A DNA stretch of 64,000 bases from Gemmatimonadota bacterium (GTDB lineage Bacteria; JAAXHH01), in contig VXMB01000007.1 of assembly GCA_009841265.1 (NCBI GenBank), forward strand, positions 248,001 through 312,000, given 5' to 3'. Below the pieces are notes generated by a model. It was given only the letters and a program-made list of their open reading frames with translations. It did no database searches and was not told the origin of the DNA. Below are positions 8,562 to 18,796 of this stretch, piece after piece. How positions within the stretch are numbered: position 1 is the first letter of the stretch; every line of letters starts with the position of its first letter. The position numbers and the translations under genes were made by a program.

Positions 8562-9436
8562 GGGTTGTTCCTGTTCGTCTGATAAAACGCGATGAGTTCC
8601 TTCCGAACCGCGCTGCACCGATGGACGACGCCGTGAGATTCATCAGGATACATGATGAATTCGGCTCCGGGGATCTTCGCCGCGAGATCCCTTCCCCATG
8701 ATACAGGCACTTCCCGGTCATTGGAACCGTGGACTACGCGTGTCGGAACAGCTATGCGAGCACACGCGTCCGTCAGGTCCCGGTCTAGATAGGCGGCGAT
8801 GGCCCGAAGCTGGGTTTCATACCAATGCACGAGGTCCTTCCAGGTGCACTGCTTCAGGGACTGTGTAATGCGATCCTCGTACTCGGTCAGGACACCTCGC
8901 TCCTTCATTTCCTCCCGCTCCCACAGCACGTCCAGTGAAAGCACGACGCCTGGCGGCCGGTTGTCCCAGGCCGCTTCCGCGCCCCGTTTGTCGAGGATAT
9001 CCAACTGATCTTTGACAATCCGGGTTACCGGGTCTTCGTCCGGCCAGAGATTCGCGGCGGTCCCTGCCAGCACGAGGGTCCGGGTTCTTTCCGGGTAGAT
9101 AGCTGCGAAAAGGATCGCAATGGGTCCACCTGCGGACGAGCCGATCACATGCACTGAGTCTACTTCGAGGTGATCCAGTAACGCAACCAGATCTCGTGCC
9201 TGGTTCTCCAGATCATACCCCGACTCCGTACGGGCAGACCGCCAGCAGCCCCGGCGATCGTACGCAATAAAGCGGTAAGCCGCCGCGAAATCCGTCTCCC
9301 ATGTCCACGCGCCAATCGACGGTGCGCGAAGATGCATGTCAATGGAAGGGAACCCGCCGTGTATGAGGACGACGGCCTCACCCTCTCCCTGAACTTCGTA
9401 GAACATCCTGTAGCCGTTCAGGCAAGCGAATGGCAA
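8558..9436 (-). CDS. Alpha/beta hydrolase fold protein
   Basis: This 292-residue single-domain hydrolase has an oxyanion region VVLIHGGFPS near residue 25, a nucleophile elbow GSSAGG near residue 103, an acid in HGSNDREVP and a His in DESHGV near the C-terminus. The classical Ser-Asp-His triad is therefore complete. I chose the TTG at 9436 because AAGG stands eight bases ahead of it and the protein then opens with PFACLNGYRMFYEVQGEG, as in relatives. An in-frame TTG at 9520 would add 28 unconserved residues and overlap the HIT gene. It couples by ATGA to the enolase-superfamily gene, suggesting that the two act on one compound, perhaps ester or lactone opening. The substrate is unknown. Confidence 0.82.
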   Translation of the reverse strand: MPFACLNGYRMFYEVQGEGEAVVLIHGGFPSIDMHLRAPSIGAWTWETDFAAAYRFIAYDRRGCWRSARTESGYDLENQARDLVALLDHLEVDSVHVIGSSAGGPIAILFAAIYPERTRTLVLAGTAANLWPDEDPVTRIVKDQLDILDKRGAEAAWDNRPPGVVLSLDVLWEREEMKERGVLTEYEDRITQSLKQCTWKDLVHWYETQLRAIAAYLDRDLTDACARIAVPTRVVHGSNDREVPVSWGRDLAAKIPGAEFIMYPDESHGVVHRCSAVRKELIAFYQTNRNNP

Positions 9437-9500
9437 TGTATCTACCTTGTGTATACTCTCTGATTCCGCGAGAACAGGTGTCGTTTGGATGTTGATTCTG

Positions 9501-9959
9501 TTACGCTGTTTCTTTTTCAAGCGCTTCTGTCAATGGTCCCGAAATGTCCTTCAGAGACGGCAACGAGTATTCCCGGCGCGCACGGCCGGCGAGATCCCGG
9601 GGATAGACGACGAGATGTCCATCATCCGTGTATCTCGGGAATACATGCCAGTGAACATGCGGCACTTCCTGAAACGCCGCGGGGCCATTCGACTGCCAGA
9701 TCGACAGTCCTTCCGGCTTGTAAACCCGGCGAACTGCCCGAGCGACTTTGCAGACTGCACTGGCAAGAGCGGCAGCCGTTTGTTCGTCAAGATCATAGAT
9801 CTGTTCGAAGTGGTTTTTAGGGACGACCAGGACGTGCCCTTCGTTGCTCTGGCGAAGATCCAGGAACGCCAGGGTTGATTCATCTTCGTATACGGCCGCG
9901 GAATCCAGTTCGCCGCTGATGATGCGACAAAAGACACAGTCGTTGTCATGAACCGTCAT
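9501..9959 (-). CDS. HIT family nucleotide-binding/hydrolase protein
   Basis: This 152-residue protein has the HIT signature HVHWHVFP at residues 101-108, preceded by the N-terminal CVFCRI pair found in bacterial HIT (Hint/FHIT-like) proteins. Such enzymes hydrolyse nucleoside 5'-phosphoramidates or dinucleoside polyphosphates. The ATG at 9959 is preferred over one 15 bases upstream because GGAG lies six bases ahead of it. The gene overlaps the end of the zinc-ribbon gene by 14 bases, so it belongs to the same transcript. Confidence 0.9.
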   Translation of the reverse strand: MTVHDNDCVFCRIISGELDSAAVYEDESTLAFLDLRQSNEGHVLVVPKNHFEQIYDLDEQTAAALASAVCKVARAVRRVYKPEGLSIWQSNGPAAFQEVPHVHWHVFPRYTDDGHLVVYPRDLAGRARREYSLPSLKDISGPLTEALEKETA

Positions 9960-10692
9960 GGACCTCTCCCGCATTGCTCCGATCGGTGCGTCCAGCCTGC
10001 CGCGCTTTCTCCCTCAAGGTCATCCGCCTATTCTTTTCTTCCGCCTTTTGTCTTTTCTTCTCTTCCTTGAGTTCCCGCTCCTTAACTGCCTCCGCATACT
10101 GTGCTCGACTCGTCCGCACCTTGTCCAGCCATTCCTGCCGGGTGGAAAGGATCTCGGGACTGCTTCTGCTCCCATAGCTCAGATGGTTCAGAAAATCGAT
10201 GACTTCGTTGGGCTTCCCGCCGATGAGATCGCGTGCTCCGGGTCCGGTCAGACCACCTTCGAGTTCCCAGTGATACCGGTGGATCAGCGTATCTATGAGG
10301 ATCAGTTTTTCCTGGGGTGATCTCGCAACCCTGTACTTCTCCACGTATTCCTTAAGGAAGGAGGTCATGCCGGACGCAATCAGGTGTTTGCCCTGAAACG
10401 ATTTCTGGTATTCGGCCCAGACCAAATCCCAGTTACAGACCTCGCAGCGCAGCAGAAACGACGGGTCGAAGTCGTGTGGGATTTCGCGCTGGCATAGCGG
10501 GCAACTCGCGAGGCCGCTGTTCGCTTTCCTGGCACGGAAGATGTGCTCGATTCTCACCAGCAGGCCGATACCCACATCGTCGATCAGCACTTCGTCACAG
10601 ATTCCGAGGGCCTCCTTCTTGTACAACTCGGCGATCTTGTGGCGGGGAATCCGGCCTGGCCAGGTTGGTCTGTCGTGCCGTACTTGGGTCAT
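9946..10692 (-). CDS. Hypothetical protein with four-cysteine zinc-ribbon motif
   Basis: I do not recognise a named family. The 248-residue protein has a CPLC...CEVC cysteine pair set near residues 64-85, resembling a zinc ribbon. It is preceded by a helical segment KIAELYKKEALGICDEVLIDDVG that might bind nucleic acid or protein. The C-terminal 50 residues are highly charged (Lys/Glu/Arg), probably a long helix or coiled coil. No membrane segment is seen. The ATG at 10692 is preceded by GAGG at nine bases. It sits between the FG-GAP gene (30 bp upstream) and the HIT gene, which it overlaps, so it is part of the operon. Confidence 0.7.
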   Translation of the reverse strand: MTQVRHDRPTWPGRIPRHKIAELYKKEALGICDEVLIDDVGIGLLVRIEHIFRARKANSGLASCPLCQREIPHDFDPSFLLRCEVCNWDLVWAEYQKSFQGKHLIASGMTSFLKEYVEKYRVARSPQEKLILIDTLIHRYHWELEGGLTGPGARDLIGGKPNEVIDFLNHLSYGSRSSPEILSTRQEWLDKVRTSRAQYAEAVKERELKEEKKRQKAEEKNRRMTLREKARQAGRTDRSNAGEVHDGS

Positions 10693-10722
10693 GGGGCCTG
10701 CCTCGACGCTACCAGCCACATC

Positions 10723-11835
10723 TCACTCCGGCATGTACAAATACAGATTATCCACCAACTGCGGCCGCGGCGCGGTATCCTGGAGCCAGCGGTAAGGCTT
10801 GCTGATGATGCCGAATTTGCCGTCCAGCTCTATGACCTGGGCTTCGTGCGTACCGATCCCTGTGTCGATGACGTGCTCATCCATGTGGTCGCCGCGGCTC
10901 AGAAAGAGCAGTTGCCGGGGCGGATGCGGTTTGGTCCAGTCTCCCCGGCCCATCTCGCCCACGTAGATGTCGGGCCGGCCGTCTCCGTCGAAGTCGGCCA
11001 CCTGCAAGGTGTGCGCATCGAGGAGCCGGTCGTTGAGCACTTCGGCCTCCCACGGTTTCTCGACGTCCGCGCCCGGCCTGAACAGCGCCAGCCGTCCATA
11101 GGTCTGCCCGATGTCCAGGGCCACCTCGCACACAGCGATTTCGACTCGCCCGTCGCCGTCGAAATCCGCCGCCCGGACCCGCACGCCGCCATACCCCTCG
11201 GCGAAGACGTGCCGCTCCCATTCACCGTTCGGCAGCAAGCGATACCACGAAGTCCCGGCGATGAGTTCCAGCCGCCCGTCTCCGTCCACGTCGGCGGCCG
11301 CGAAGTCCTGTTCGCTTACGCCGGTGGCCACCTTACTGACGCCGGGCCACGGAGTCACGAAGGGATCATCGGGCACCGGGACCGAGAAGATCGTCCCGGC
11401 ATCGGGGTTCCATACATACAATTCGTTCCGGCCGTCGCCGTCGATATCCGCCACCATCAGGTCATGGATCCGGCTATCGGGAAGTTCGAACACCACGCGA
11501 CGAGCCCAACGCTGCGTGGGATCGTCGGGGCACGCCCACCAGAATACGTGGTTGCCCCGGTCGCTGGTGCCGGAGATCAGATCGAGTCTACCATTCCCGG
11601 TGAGGTCGACGAGAGCGGTACCGACACTGATGCTTGGAAAAGTGTCATCCATCAGGTGCGGTACCCACGTGCCCTGATCGGTGCGGCCGAACCAGTGCAG
11701 TCCGTCCGGATTCCGGGTGGCGATGACGAATTCCTGCACGCCGTCGCCGTCGAGGTCCCCCACGACGCAGTCCATGCGCTCGGCGGGACCGCCTTCGTAG
11801 ATGGTGTGACGATGGAATACGGGGGCTTCAGGCAT
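10723..11835 (-). CDS. FG-GAP/VCBS repeat protein
   Basis: The 370-residue protein is built of at least six propeller-type repeats, each with a calcium-binding-like DxDGDG motif (GDLDGDG, ADIDGDG, ADVDGDG, ADFDGDG twice, plus VDLTGNG). The family forms beta-propellers like the integrin alpha head and is usually exported, but no signal peptide is evident from the chosen ATG at 11835. That ATG has AAGG seven bases ahead. The extra 18 codons upstream to 11889 are not needed. It lies 102 bp downstream of the peptidase M19 gene. The function is unknown; sugar or protein binding is possible. Confidence 0.82.
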   Translation of the reverse strand: MPEAPVFHRHTIYEGGPAERMDCVVGDLDGDGVQEFVIATRNPDGLHWFGRTDQGTWVPHLMDDTFPSISVGTALVDLTGNGRLDLISGTSDRGNHVFWWACPDDPTQRWARRVVFELPDSRIHDLMVADIDGDGRNELYVWNPDAGTIFSVPVPDDPFVTPWPGVSKVATGVSEQDFAAADVDGDGRLELIAGTSWYRLLPNGEWERHVFAEGYGGVRVRAADFDGDGRVEIAVCEVALDIGQTYGRLALFRPGADVEKPWEAEVLNDRLLDAHTLQVADFDGDGRPDIYVGEMGRGDWTKPHPPRQLLFLSRGDHMDEHVIDTGIGTHEAQVIELDGKFGIISKPYRWLQDTAPRPQLVDNLYLYMPE

Positions 11836-11937
11836 GAAGCGGCCTTTTTTACAGGGAGTGAATGCCGGCCTCTTGGTACTGCCGATCATTTTCGTGGTGC
11901 CTGGTTCGGACGCGAACGAAAGCGACGCTTTTCGACG

Positions 11938-12993
11938 TCAACCCCACGCCGCGCGCAGCGTCCGGACCCAGTTGCCATGCATGATGTCGGCAATGTCGGT
12001 CTCCGAATAGCCGCGGCTTTCGAGGATGGCGGGGATCTTGCGCAGGTCGGCAATGGTCTCGAGATCGGCAGGACACTGTTCTTTGCCGTAACCGCCGTCC
12101 ACGTCGGTGCCGATGGCCGCGTGCCGCGCGCTCCCGGTCAACTGGCAGACATGGTCGATATGATCCACCACGGTTTCAAAGGTGATGGCCGAATTATCCA
12201 TGGCGACCGGATCCCACAGCGGGGAGATCATCCATATATCCATGGCTGTGCCGATGACGCCGCCGCGCTCGGCCAGGGCCCTGATCTGTTGGTCGTCGAG
12301 CTGGCGGTCGTGGTCGCACAGGGCCCTGCAACAGTTGTGGGTGGCCAGCACTGGGCCGTTGAAGTGGTCCAGCGCTTCCCAGAAGGCCTGCTCGGCCAGG
12401 TGGCTCACGTCCAGGATGATCCCGGCCGCCTCCAGGGCTTCGAGCATGGGGCGGCCACGGGGCGTCAGACCGCCGGGCGCCTGGGTCCCGTGGGCATAGG
12501 AACTGACCCCGTAGTGGCACAGGCTCACCACCCGGAGACCTTCGTCCCACCAGCCTGCCACCTGCTCGGGCCCCACGATGCCGTCCGCGCCTTCCATGCT
12601 GAGGACATACCCCAGCGGCGTCGTAAGGGGGTCGGCTTCCCATTCGGCCAGGTGGGCGTCGAGTTCGGCCCGGTTGCGCACCTGGCGAAAGACGCCCCTG
12701 GACTCCATCAGGCGATAGTAGGCCAGTTCGCCCATGCACCGGGCATAGGCGATGTCCTGGGTGCGCACGCCGGAGAAGCGCTTGCCCATCGAAGCGATCC
12801 GGCAGTTCACCGTGACAAACATGAGCCCGATTCCGCCGCGGCGTAGCTCCTCGAAATTCACCACGCCGAGGCCGCGGCCCTTCTGTGCCATGCCGGCTTC
12901 TGCCTCGCGGATTTTTGCAATGGGCTGGAAAAGGTCCCGGTCCCATTCGAGGGCGTTGTAAGCGATGTCCAGGTGGGAATCGACGATCAGCAT
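11938..12993 (-). CDS. Membrane dipeptidase (renal dipeptidase), peptidase family M19
   Basis: The 351-residue protein has all M19 zinc-site signatures in order: HLD at residues 7-9, Glu134 in SMEGAD, His198 in DVSHL, His219 in ATHN and Asp297 in GTDVDGG. M19 enzymes are binuclear zinc dipeptidases that also cleave D-amino-acid-containing dipeptides, and some act on other amides. No signal peptide is visible, so it is probably cytoplasmic. GGGAG lies seven bases ahead of the ATG. It is the first gene of a leftward run (FG-GAP, zinc-ribbon, HIT, hydrolase, enolase-superfamily). Confidence 0.9.
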   Translation of the reverse strand: MLIVDSHLDIAYNALEWDRDLFQPIAKIREAEAGMAQKGRGLGVVNFEELRRGGIGLMFVTVNCRIASMGKRFSGVRTQDIAYARCMGELAYYRLMESRGVFRQVRNRAELDAHLAEWEADPLTTPLGYVLSMEGADGIVGPEQVAGWWDEGLRVVSLCHYGVSSYAHGTQAPGGLTPRGRPMLEALEAAGIILDVSHLAEQAFWEALDHFNGPVLATHNCCRALCDHDRQLDDQQIRALAERGGVIGTAMDIWMISPLWDPVAMDNSAITFETVVDHIDHVCQLTGSARHAAIGTDVDGGYGKEQCPADLETIADLRKIPAILESRGYSETDIADIMHGNWVRTLRAAWG

Positions 12994-13169
12994 GAAGGTT
13001 CTCCCAAAGTCAAGTCCGCGTATAGAAGCATTGCCGAACCAAGAAACTTGTACAAATCCGATCCGGAGGGTTACCTTGGATTCAAGGAAAGGCGCGCATC
13101 GACGAAAAAGCGCGCGAGAAAGGAATGGCGCGCTTCAAAGGAACGGCAAACCGAGAATAGGAGATCGGG

Positions 13170-13841
13170 ATGGCACCCGGACTGTTCGCCGCGCTTGCGG
13201 TCGTGTTCCTGACGCTGCTCGGTATTGGAACGCGCTACTACGTCTTTAGCGACCTCAACGCCATACACAGCCTGTTGAGTCTGTTTTTCTCGGCCAATCT
13301 GCTGGTTTGCTACTGGGAGATCTGCCTGTTCCTCAAACGGGACTATATCGAGGAACGCACCGAATACTGGCGCGCCCGGAAACGCGAAACGGGCCGTACA
13401 CCGGCGGTCGAGTTTCTACGGACCAGGGTGCCTTTGAGGCGGATATTCTCCCCGACGGTGTGGGCGGACGTCTGGGCTACATATTCCCTGATCGACGGGT
13501 CGTTCTCGGACCGCCGCACCTGGGGGTTTAACGTCGATGTCGCGAACGGATTCTTTACACCGATTCCGACCCTGGTCCTCTACGCGGCCCTAACCTTGAA
13601 CATCATGCCGGCTGTCCTGGCCGGTATGCTCGGGCTGGTACTTTCCTGGCAGTGGACCTACGCCACGTCGGTCTACGGGGTCAGCTTCTTCATGGCCGGG
13701 CGGCAGCGTCTCATCACCAGGACCGAGCTACTTGGCTATGTCGTCGTCCTGAACGCACCCTGGGTGCTCTTCGGGTTGCTGGGCATGTACGTGTCGGCGC
13801 GCCTGATCCTGGACGGCGACTACCGCGTGCTGGGCTACTGA
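13170..13841 (+). CDS. Integral membrane protein, function unknown
   Basis: I do not recognise the family. The 223-residue protein has hydrophobic segments at about residues 4-22, 33-53, 130-150, 152-170 and 190-212, giving four to five membrane passes. The middle region contains charged and aromatic residues (SLIDGSFSDRRTWGF). The ATG has GGAG six bases ahead. It diverges from the peptidase M19 gene and converges on katG, so it is probably a single-gene transcript. Confidence 0.72.
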   Translation: MAPGLFAALAVVFLTLLGIGTRYYVFSDLNAIHSLLSLFFSANLLVCYWEICLFLKRDYIEERTEYWRARKRETGRTPAVEFLRTRVPLRRIFSPTVWADVWATYSLIDGSFSDRRTWGFNVDVANGFFTPIPTLVLYAALTLNIMPAVLAGMLGLVLSWQWTYATSVYGVSFFMAGRQRLITRTELLGYVVVLNAPWVLFGLLGMYVSARLILDGDYRVLGY

Positions 13842-13914
13842 ACCGCGGCCTGCGCCTGGCGTGCAACGCGAGTCATGCCCGGCGGGCCGAATTATCGTCC
13901 CGCACACGCCAAGA

Positions 13915-16059
<2,145 letters not shown>

Positions 16060-16274
16060 TTAACGTGTGCTGGATGATGGTAAAACCTATGGGATGCGCA
16101 GTTTGTCGGACATAGGAACTTACAGCTAGGAAAAATACCGATTTTACCCGTGCTCAGGCAAGAGGAATATGGGGGAAAATGAACGCTTTCGTGGAACCAC
16201 CTCGCCGCAGAATCGTCTTGATGATACAGAGGAAATGTTGCAGTTTTAAATACAGATCCGGTAGTTCCATCCAG

Positions 16275-16306
16275 GGCAAGACACCAACCAGGCAAGACAC
16301 CATCCA
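16275..16306 (+). repeat. Tandem 16-bp repeat, two copies
   Basis: Two head-to-tail copies of GGCAAGACACCA(A/T)CCA, differing at one base, lie 13 bp ahead of the ATG of the DUF4377 lipoprotein gene, within its untranslated leader. The function is unknown; replication slippage is the simplest origin. Confidence 0.55.
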
Positions 16307-16318
16307 GAGCACGATACC

Positions 16319-17188
16319 ATGGCATCCTCGTATACTCAAACCTGTCGCTGCGAAAGCTTCTTTCTGCCGCTCCTGGTGGCCCTTTTCACTGTCAGCGTTT
16401 TCGCCGGCTGTGACGGCGACAAGGATCCGACAGGCCCCGGCCCGGACGGGCAGGAGTACATCGAGACCCGGGTCGTTACTGTCGGCCCCACTCTGGCCAA
16501 GTGCTATGGCGTGGGCCTGCGAACCTGCATGGTGGTCGACGGCGGTTTTTTCTACGATGCGATCGAAGGTTTCGAGTACGAGACCGGCTACAACTATCGC
16601 CTCAGGATCGGAAAGTACGATCCATGGGGCGGGCGGGAGCCGCCGCAGGACGCCAGCCGTTACGCCTACCGATTGCTGGAGCAGTTGGAGAAGAACCCGG
16701 CGCCTTCCACGAAGGTAACCCTGACGGTAGGTCCCGCGCGTGTTGTATGCGCCCGGAGCGACGACTTCTGTCCGGTGGTGAATGGCGTGCCGTACGACGA
16801 CACCATCAACGACTTCGATTACGAGGCGGGCTACCACTATGTCCTCGAGGCGAACCGGTACGACGATGGCCGGTACGTCCTGACGAGCGTGGTCTCGAAG
16901 ACCAGGGCTGAAGGAACAGAGGATGAAGAAATCACCATCGATTGGGGAAGGGTCGAGTGCGGCGACGGCCATCCCGGGTACTGCAAGGTCTTCAACGGCA
17001 CCCCCTACCGCGGCGAGATTGTCGGCTTCCACCCGAGGCACGAATTCGACTACCGGCTGCGCGTCGAGAAGTTCAGCATGTCTCCCGACGACATGACCGG
17101 ATCACCCGGCAGCATGACCGGATCACCCCTGGTTCCGGCTTACGGCTATCGTTGGCTGGAGACACTCGAGGAAACGCAAGGCGGTTGA
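16319..17188 (+). CDS. Lipoprotein with three DUF4377-like domains
   Basis: The 289-residue protein starts with a lipoprotein signal: a hydrophobic core at residues 14-28 and a VFAGC lipobox with Cys31. It is therefore probably anchored in the outer or cytoplasmic membrane. Three repeats follow, each with a cysteine pair, a VxG.P(Y/F) turn and a GFxYExGYxYxLR(I/V) strand set (about residues 48-115, 131-190 and 204-285). This matches DUF4377, a small domain of unknown function found in secreted proteins. The third copy is interrupted by a short duplication, DMTGSPGSMTGSP. Three copies in one chain is more than usual for the family. Confidence 0.78.
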   Translation: MASSYTQTCRCESFFLPLLVALFTVSVFAGCDGDKDPTGPGPDGQEYIETRVVTVGPTLAKCYGVGLRTCMVVDGGFFYDAIEGFEYETGYNYRLRIGKYDPWGGREPPQDASRYAYRLLEQLEKNPAPSTKVTLTVGPARVVCARSDDFCPVVNGVPYDDTINDFDYEAGYHYVLEANRYDDGRYVLTSVVSKTRAEGTEDEEITIDWGRVECGDGHPGYCKVFNGTPYRGEIVGFHPRHEFDYRLRVEKFSMSPDDMTGSPGSMTGSPLVPAYGYRWLETLEETQGG

Positions 17189-17287
17189 TTCCGCGGCTCG
17201 GTACCGGTTACCGGAGCACGCGTCGCTAAAAAACGGCGATAACCAGGTTCCAGGTAGGGTGAACGCCGCCATTCCAAAGAGGTGCTC

Positions 17288-18025
17288 ATGTTGAACGACG
17301 AACAAGTCATTCGTTACCGGGAAGACGGTTTTCTCGTTTTCGAATCCCTGTTACAGGGCGAGCGACTGGCCTGGTACAAGCAGGTATTCGACGAACTCGT
17401 CGCCGAGGGCAGCCGATTGACCGGACAAATGCCGCACTGGTCACTCGAGCTGAACGAACGGGGCGAACCTCGGGCGGGCTTGCTGCACAAAGTCCAGGGG
17501 GTATGCGTGGTCGAGGAACGCGTGCTGGAACTGGCGCGCGAACCGGCGATCGTAGACCGCGTGGCCGAGTTGATCGGCGAGAATCTCGACGTGTTCGGCA
17601 CCAAGTTCTTTCCGAAGTTGCCCGATGGCGGTACGTCGACGGGCTGGCACCAGGACAACTTCTATTTTGGGACCGATACGGATCGCATCGTCAGCTGCGG
17701 GATCTACCTGGAAGATGCGGACGTGGAGAATGGTTGCCTGCGGGTAGTGCCGGGCAGCCACCGGATCGGCGAAATTGTCGAGCACCGCAGTGAGCTAAGC
17801 AGGCATGGCAGCTGGACGAAGGTCGATGAGGCGCAGGCCGTGGACCTGGTTATTCCCGCGGGCACGGTCGTGCTGTTTTCCGCCAATCTCCTGCACGGCG
17901 CCTACGACAACCACAGCAGCCGCACCCGCTACAGCACGGCCTGGCACTATATGCCCGAAGAACTCAATCCCGAGAAGTTCCTCAAAGGGGTTTACGAAGA
18001 CCGGCACGTGGCGAGGAAGGTTTGA
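17288..18025 (+). CDS. Phytanoyl-CoA dioxygenase (PhyH) family protein
   Basis: This 245-residue Fe(II)/2-oxoglutarate oxygenase has HxD in GWHQDNFYF near residue 121, a distal His in LLHGAYDN near residue 200 and a 2-oxoglutarate-binding Arg in SRTRYSTAWH. The WHQDNFYF form is common in the bacterial PhyH group. AGAGG stands just ahead of the ATG at 17288; a GTG six bases upstream is the alternative. The gene converges with the sterol-reductase pair. Its substrate is unknown. Confidence 0.88.
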   Translation: MLNDEQVIRYREDGFLVFESLLQGERLAWYKQVFDELVAEGSRLTGQMPHWSLELNERGEPRAGLLHKVQGVCVVEERVLELAREPAIVDRVAELIGENLDVFGTKFFPKLPDGGTSTGWHQDNFYFGTDTDRIVSCGIYLEDADVENGCLRVVPGSHRIGEIVEHRSELSRHGSWTKVDEAQAVDLVIPAGTVVLFSANLLHGAYDNHSSRTRYSTAWHYMPEELNPEKFLKGVYEDRHVARKV

Positions 18026-18037
18026 GCGAGCTTCTCT

Positions 18038-18796
18038 TCAGTACACCCCAGGAATAAGAGCCCAGCGACCCGGCGGATAATCCGGTAAGCGTTCCCGGTA
18101 CCAGCGGTGATTGCTGTGGGCTCTGGGGACCAGGTTGGCGATCGTGAAGACACAGAACGCCAGCCCCGCGAGCGACCAGGTCGCAATCGCCCATCCCGTC
18201 CATTCCAATATCTCACCGAGATAATTCGGGCAGGAGACATACCTGAAGGCGCCACGGTCGGGGATGGCGTACCCTTTTCTTCCCTGTTTCCGCAGGCACA
18301 CCAGAATGTGGTCGCTGTGCAAGTTTAGTAACATGCCACACGCGAAAACCAGCAGTCCGATCAGAAAACACGGCTGGGTCAACCATGAAACGCCGTACTC
18401 GCCGAAGTGAGATATGAACCGGGCGTTCACGTATGCGTTCAGTACATTGAAGAAGAACCCCGATGCCGCGGCGACCAGGGGCATGCTTCGCCCGGTGCGG
18501 ATCCGGAACGGGTAAATGAGCGTCCGGTTGACGTAGTGGAACTGCCACATCGCCAGGAACACCAGCGGGACTGTGTCCCACGTCGCGTTTCCCTGCAGAT
18601 AGATGTACAGGAACAGGAAGACCGCCGGGAACTCCATGCCGATCCATCCTGCCCTGCTGGAGACGGTGAGTCCCCAACCGGTTCCCTTAAAGTGTCGACC
18701 GTATGGTGCCGGTCTCCAGAGCACGAACAGGAAGGCCGCGGCGGCCAGTACGAATATGGTCCACACGACCAAGCGATAGATCTCGGGCTCTGACAT
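18038..18796 (-). CDS. Steroid 5-alpha-reductase-type membrane protein (SRD5A/DET2 C-terminal domain)
   Basis: The 252-residue polytopic membrane protein has about six hydrophobic segments. Its C-terminal half carries the 3-oxo-5-alpha-steroid 4-dehydrogenase signature FRYVSCPNYLGEILEWTGWA, followed by ending motifs like those of DET2 and SRD5A (HRWYRERLPDYP). Family members reduce the delta-4 bond of 3-oxosteroids with NADPH. Its ATG follows immediately after the TAA of the ERG24-like gene, so the two are translated from one message. Together they suggest reduction of a sterol or related isoprenoid. No cyclase or squalene epoxidase is in the window. Confidence 0.83.
   Translation of the reverse strand: MSEPEIYRLVVWTIFVLAAAAFLFVLWRPAPYGRHFKGTGWGLTVSSRAGWIGMEFPAVFLFLYIYLQGNATWDTVPLVFLAMWQFHYVNRTLIYPFRIRTGRSMPLVAAASGFFFNVLNAYVNARFISHFGEYGVSWLTQPCFLIGLLVFACGMLLNLHSDHILVCLRKQGRKGYAIPDRGAFRYVSCPNYLGEILEWTGWAIATWSLAGLAFCVFTIANLVPRAHSNHRWYRERLPDYPPGRWALIPGVY

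Noticed and set aside
10543..12846. A 767-codon open frame on the plus strand
   Set aside because: It is antisense to the FG-GAP, zinc-ribbon and peptidase M19 genes, whose motifs and ribosome-binding sites are clear. It has no start signal or recognisable domain and results from strong GC bias at third positions.
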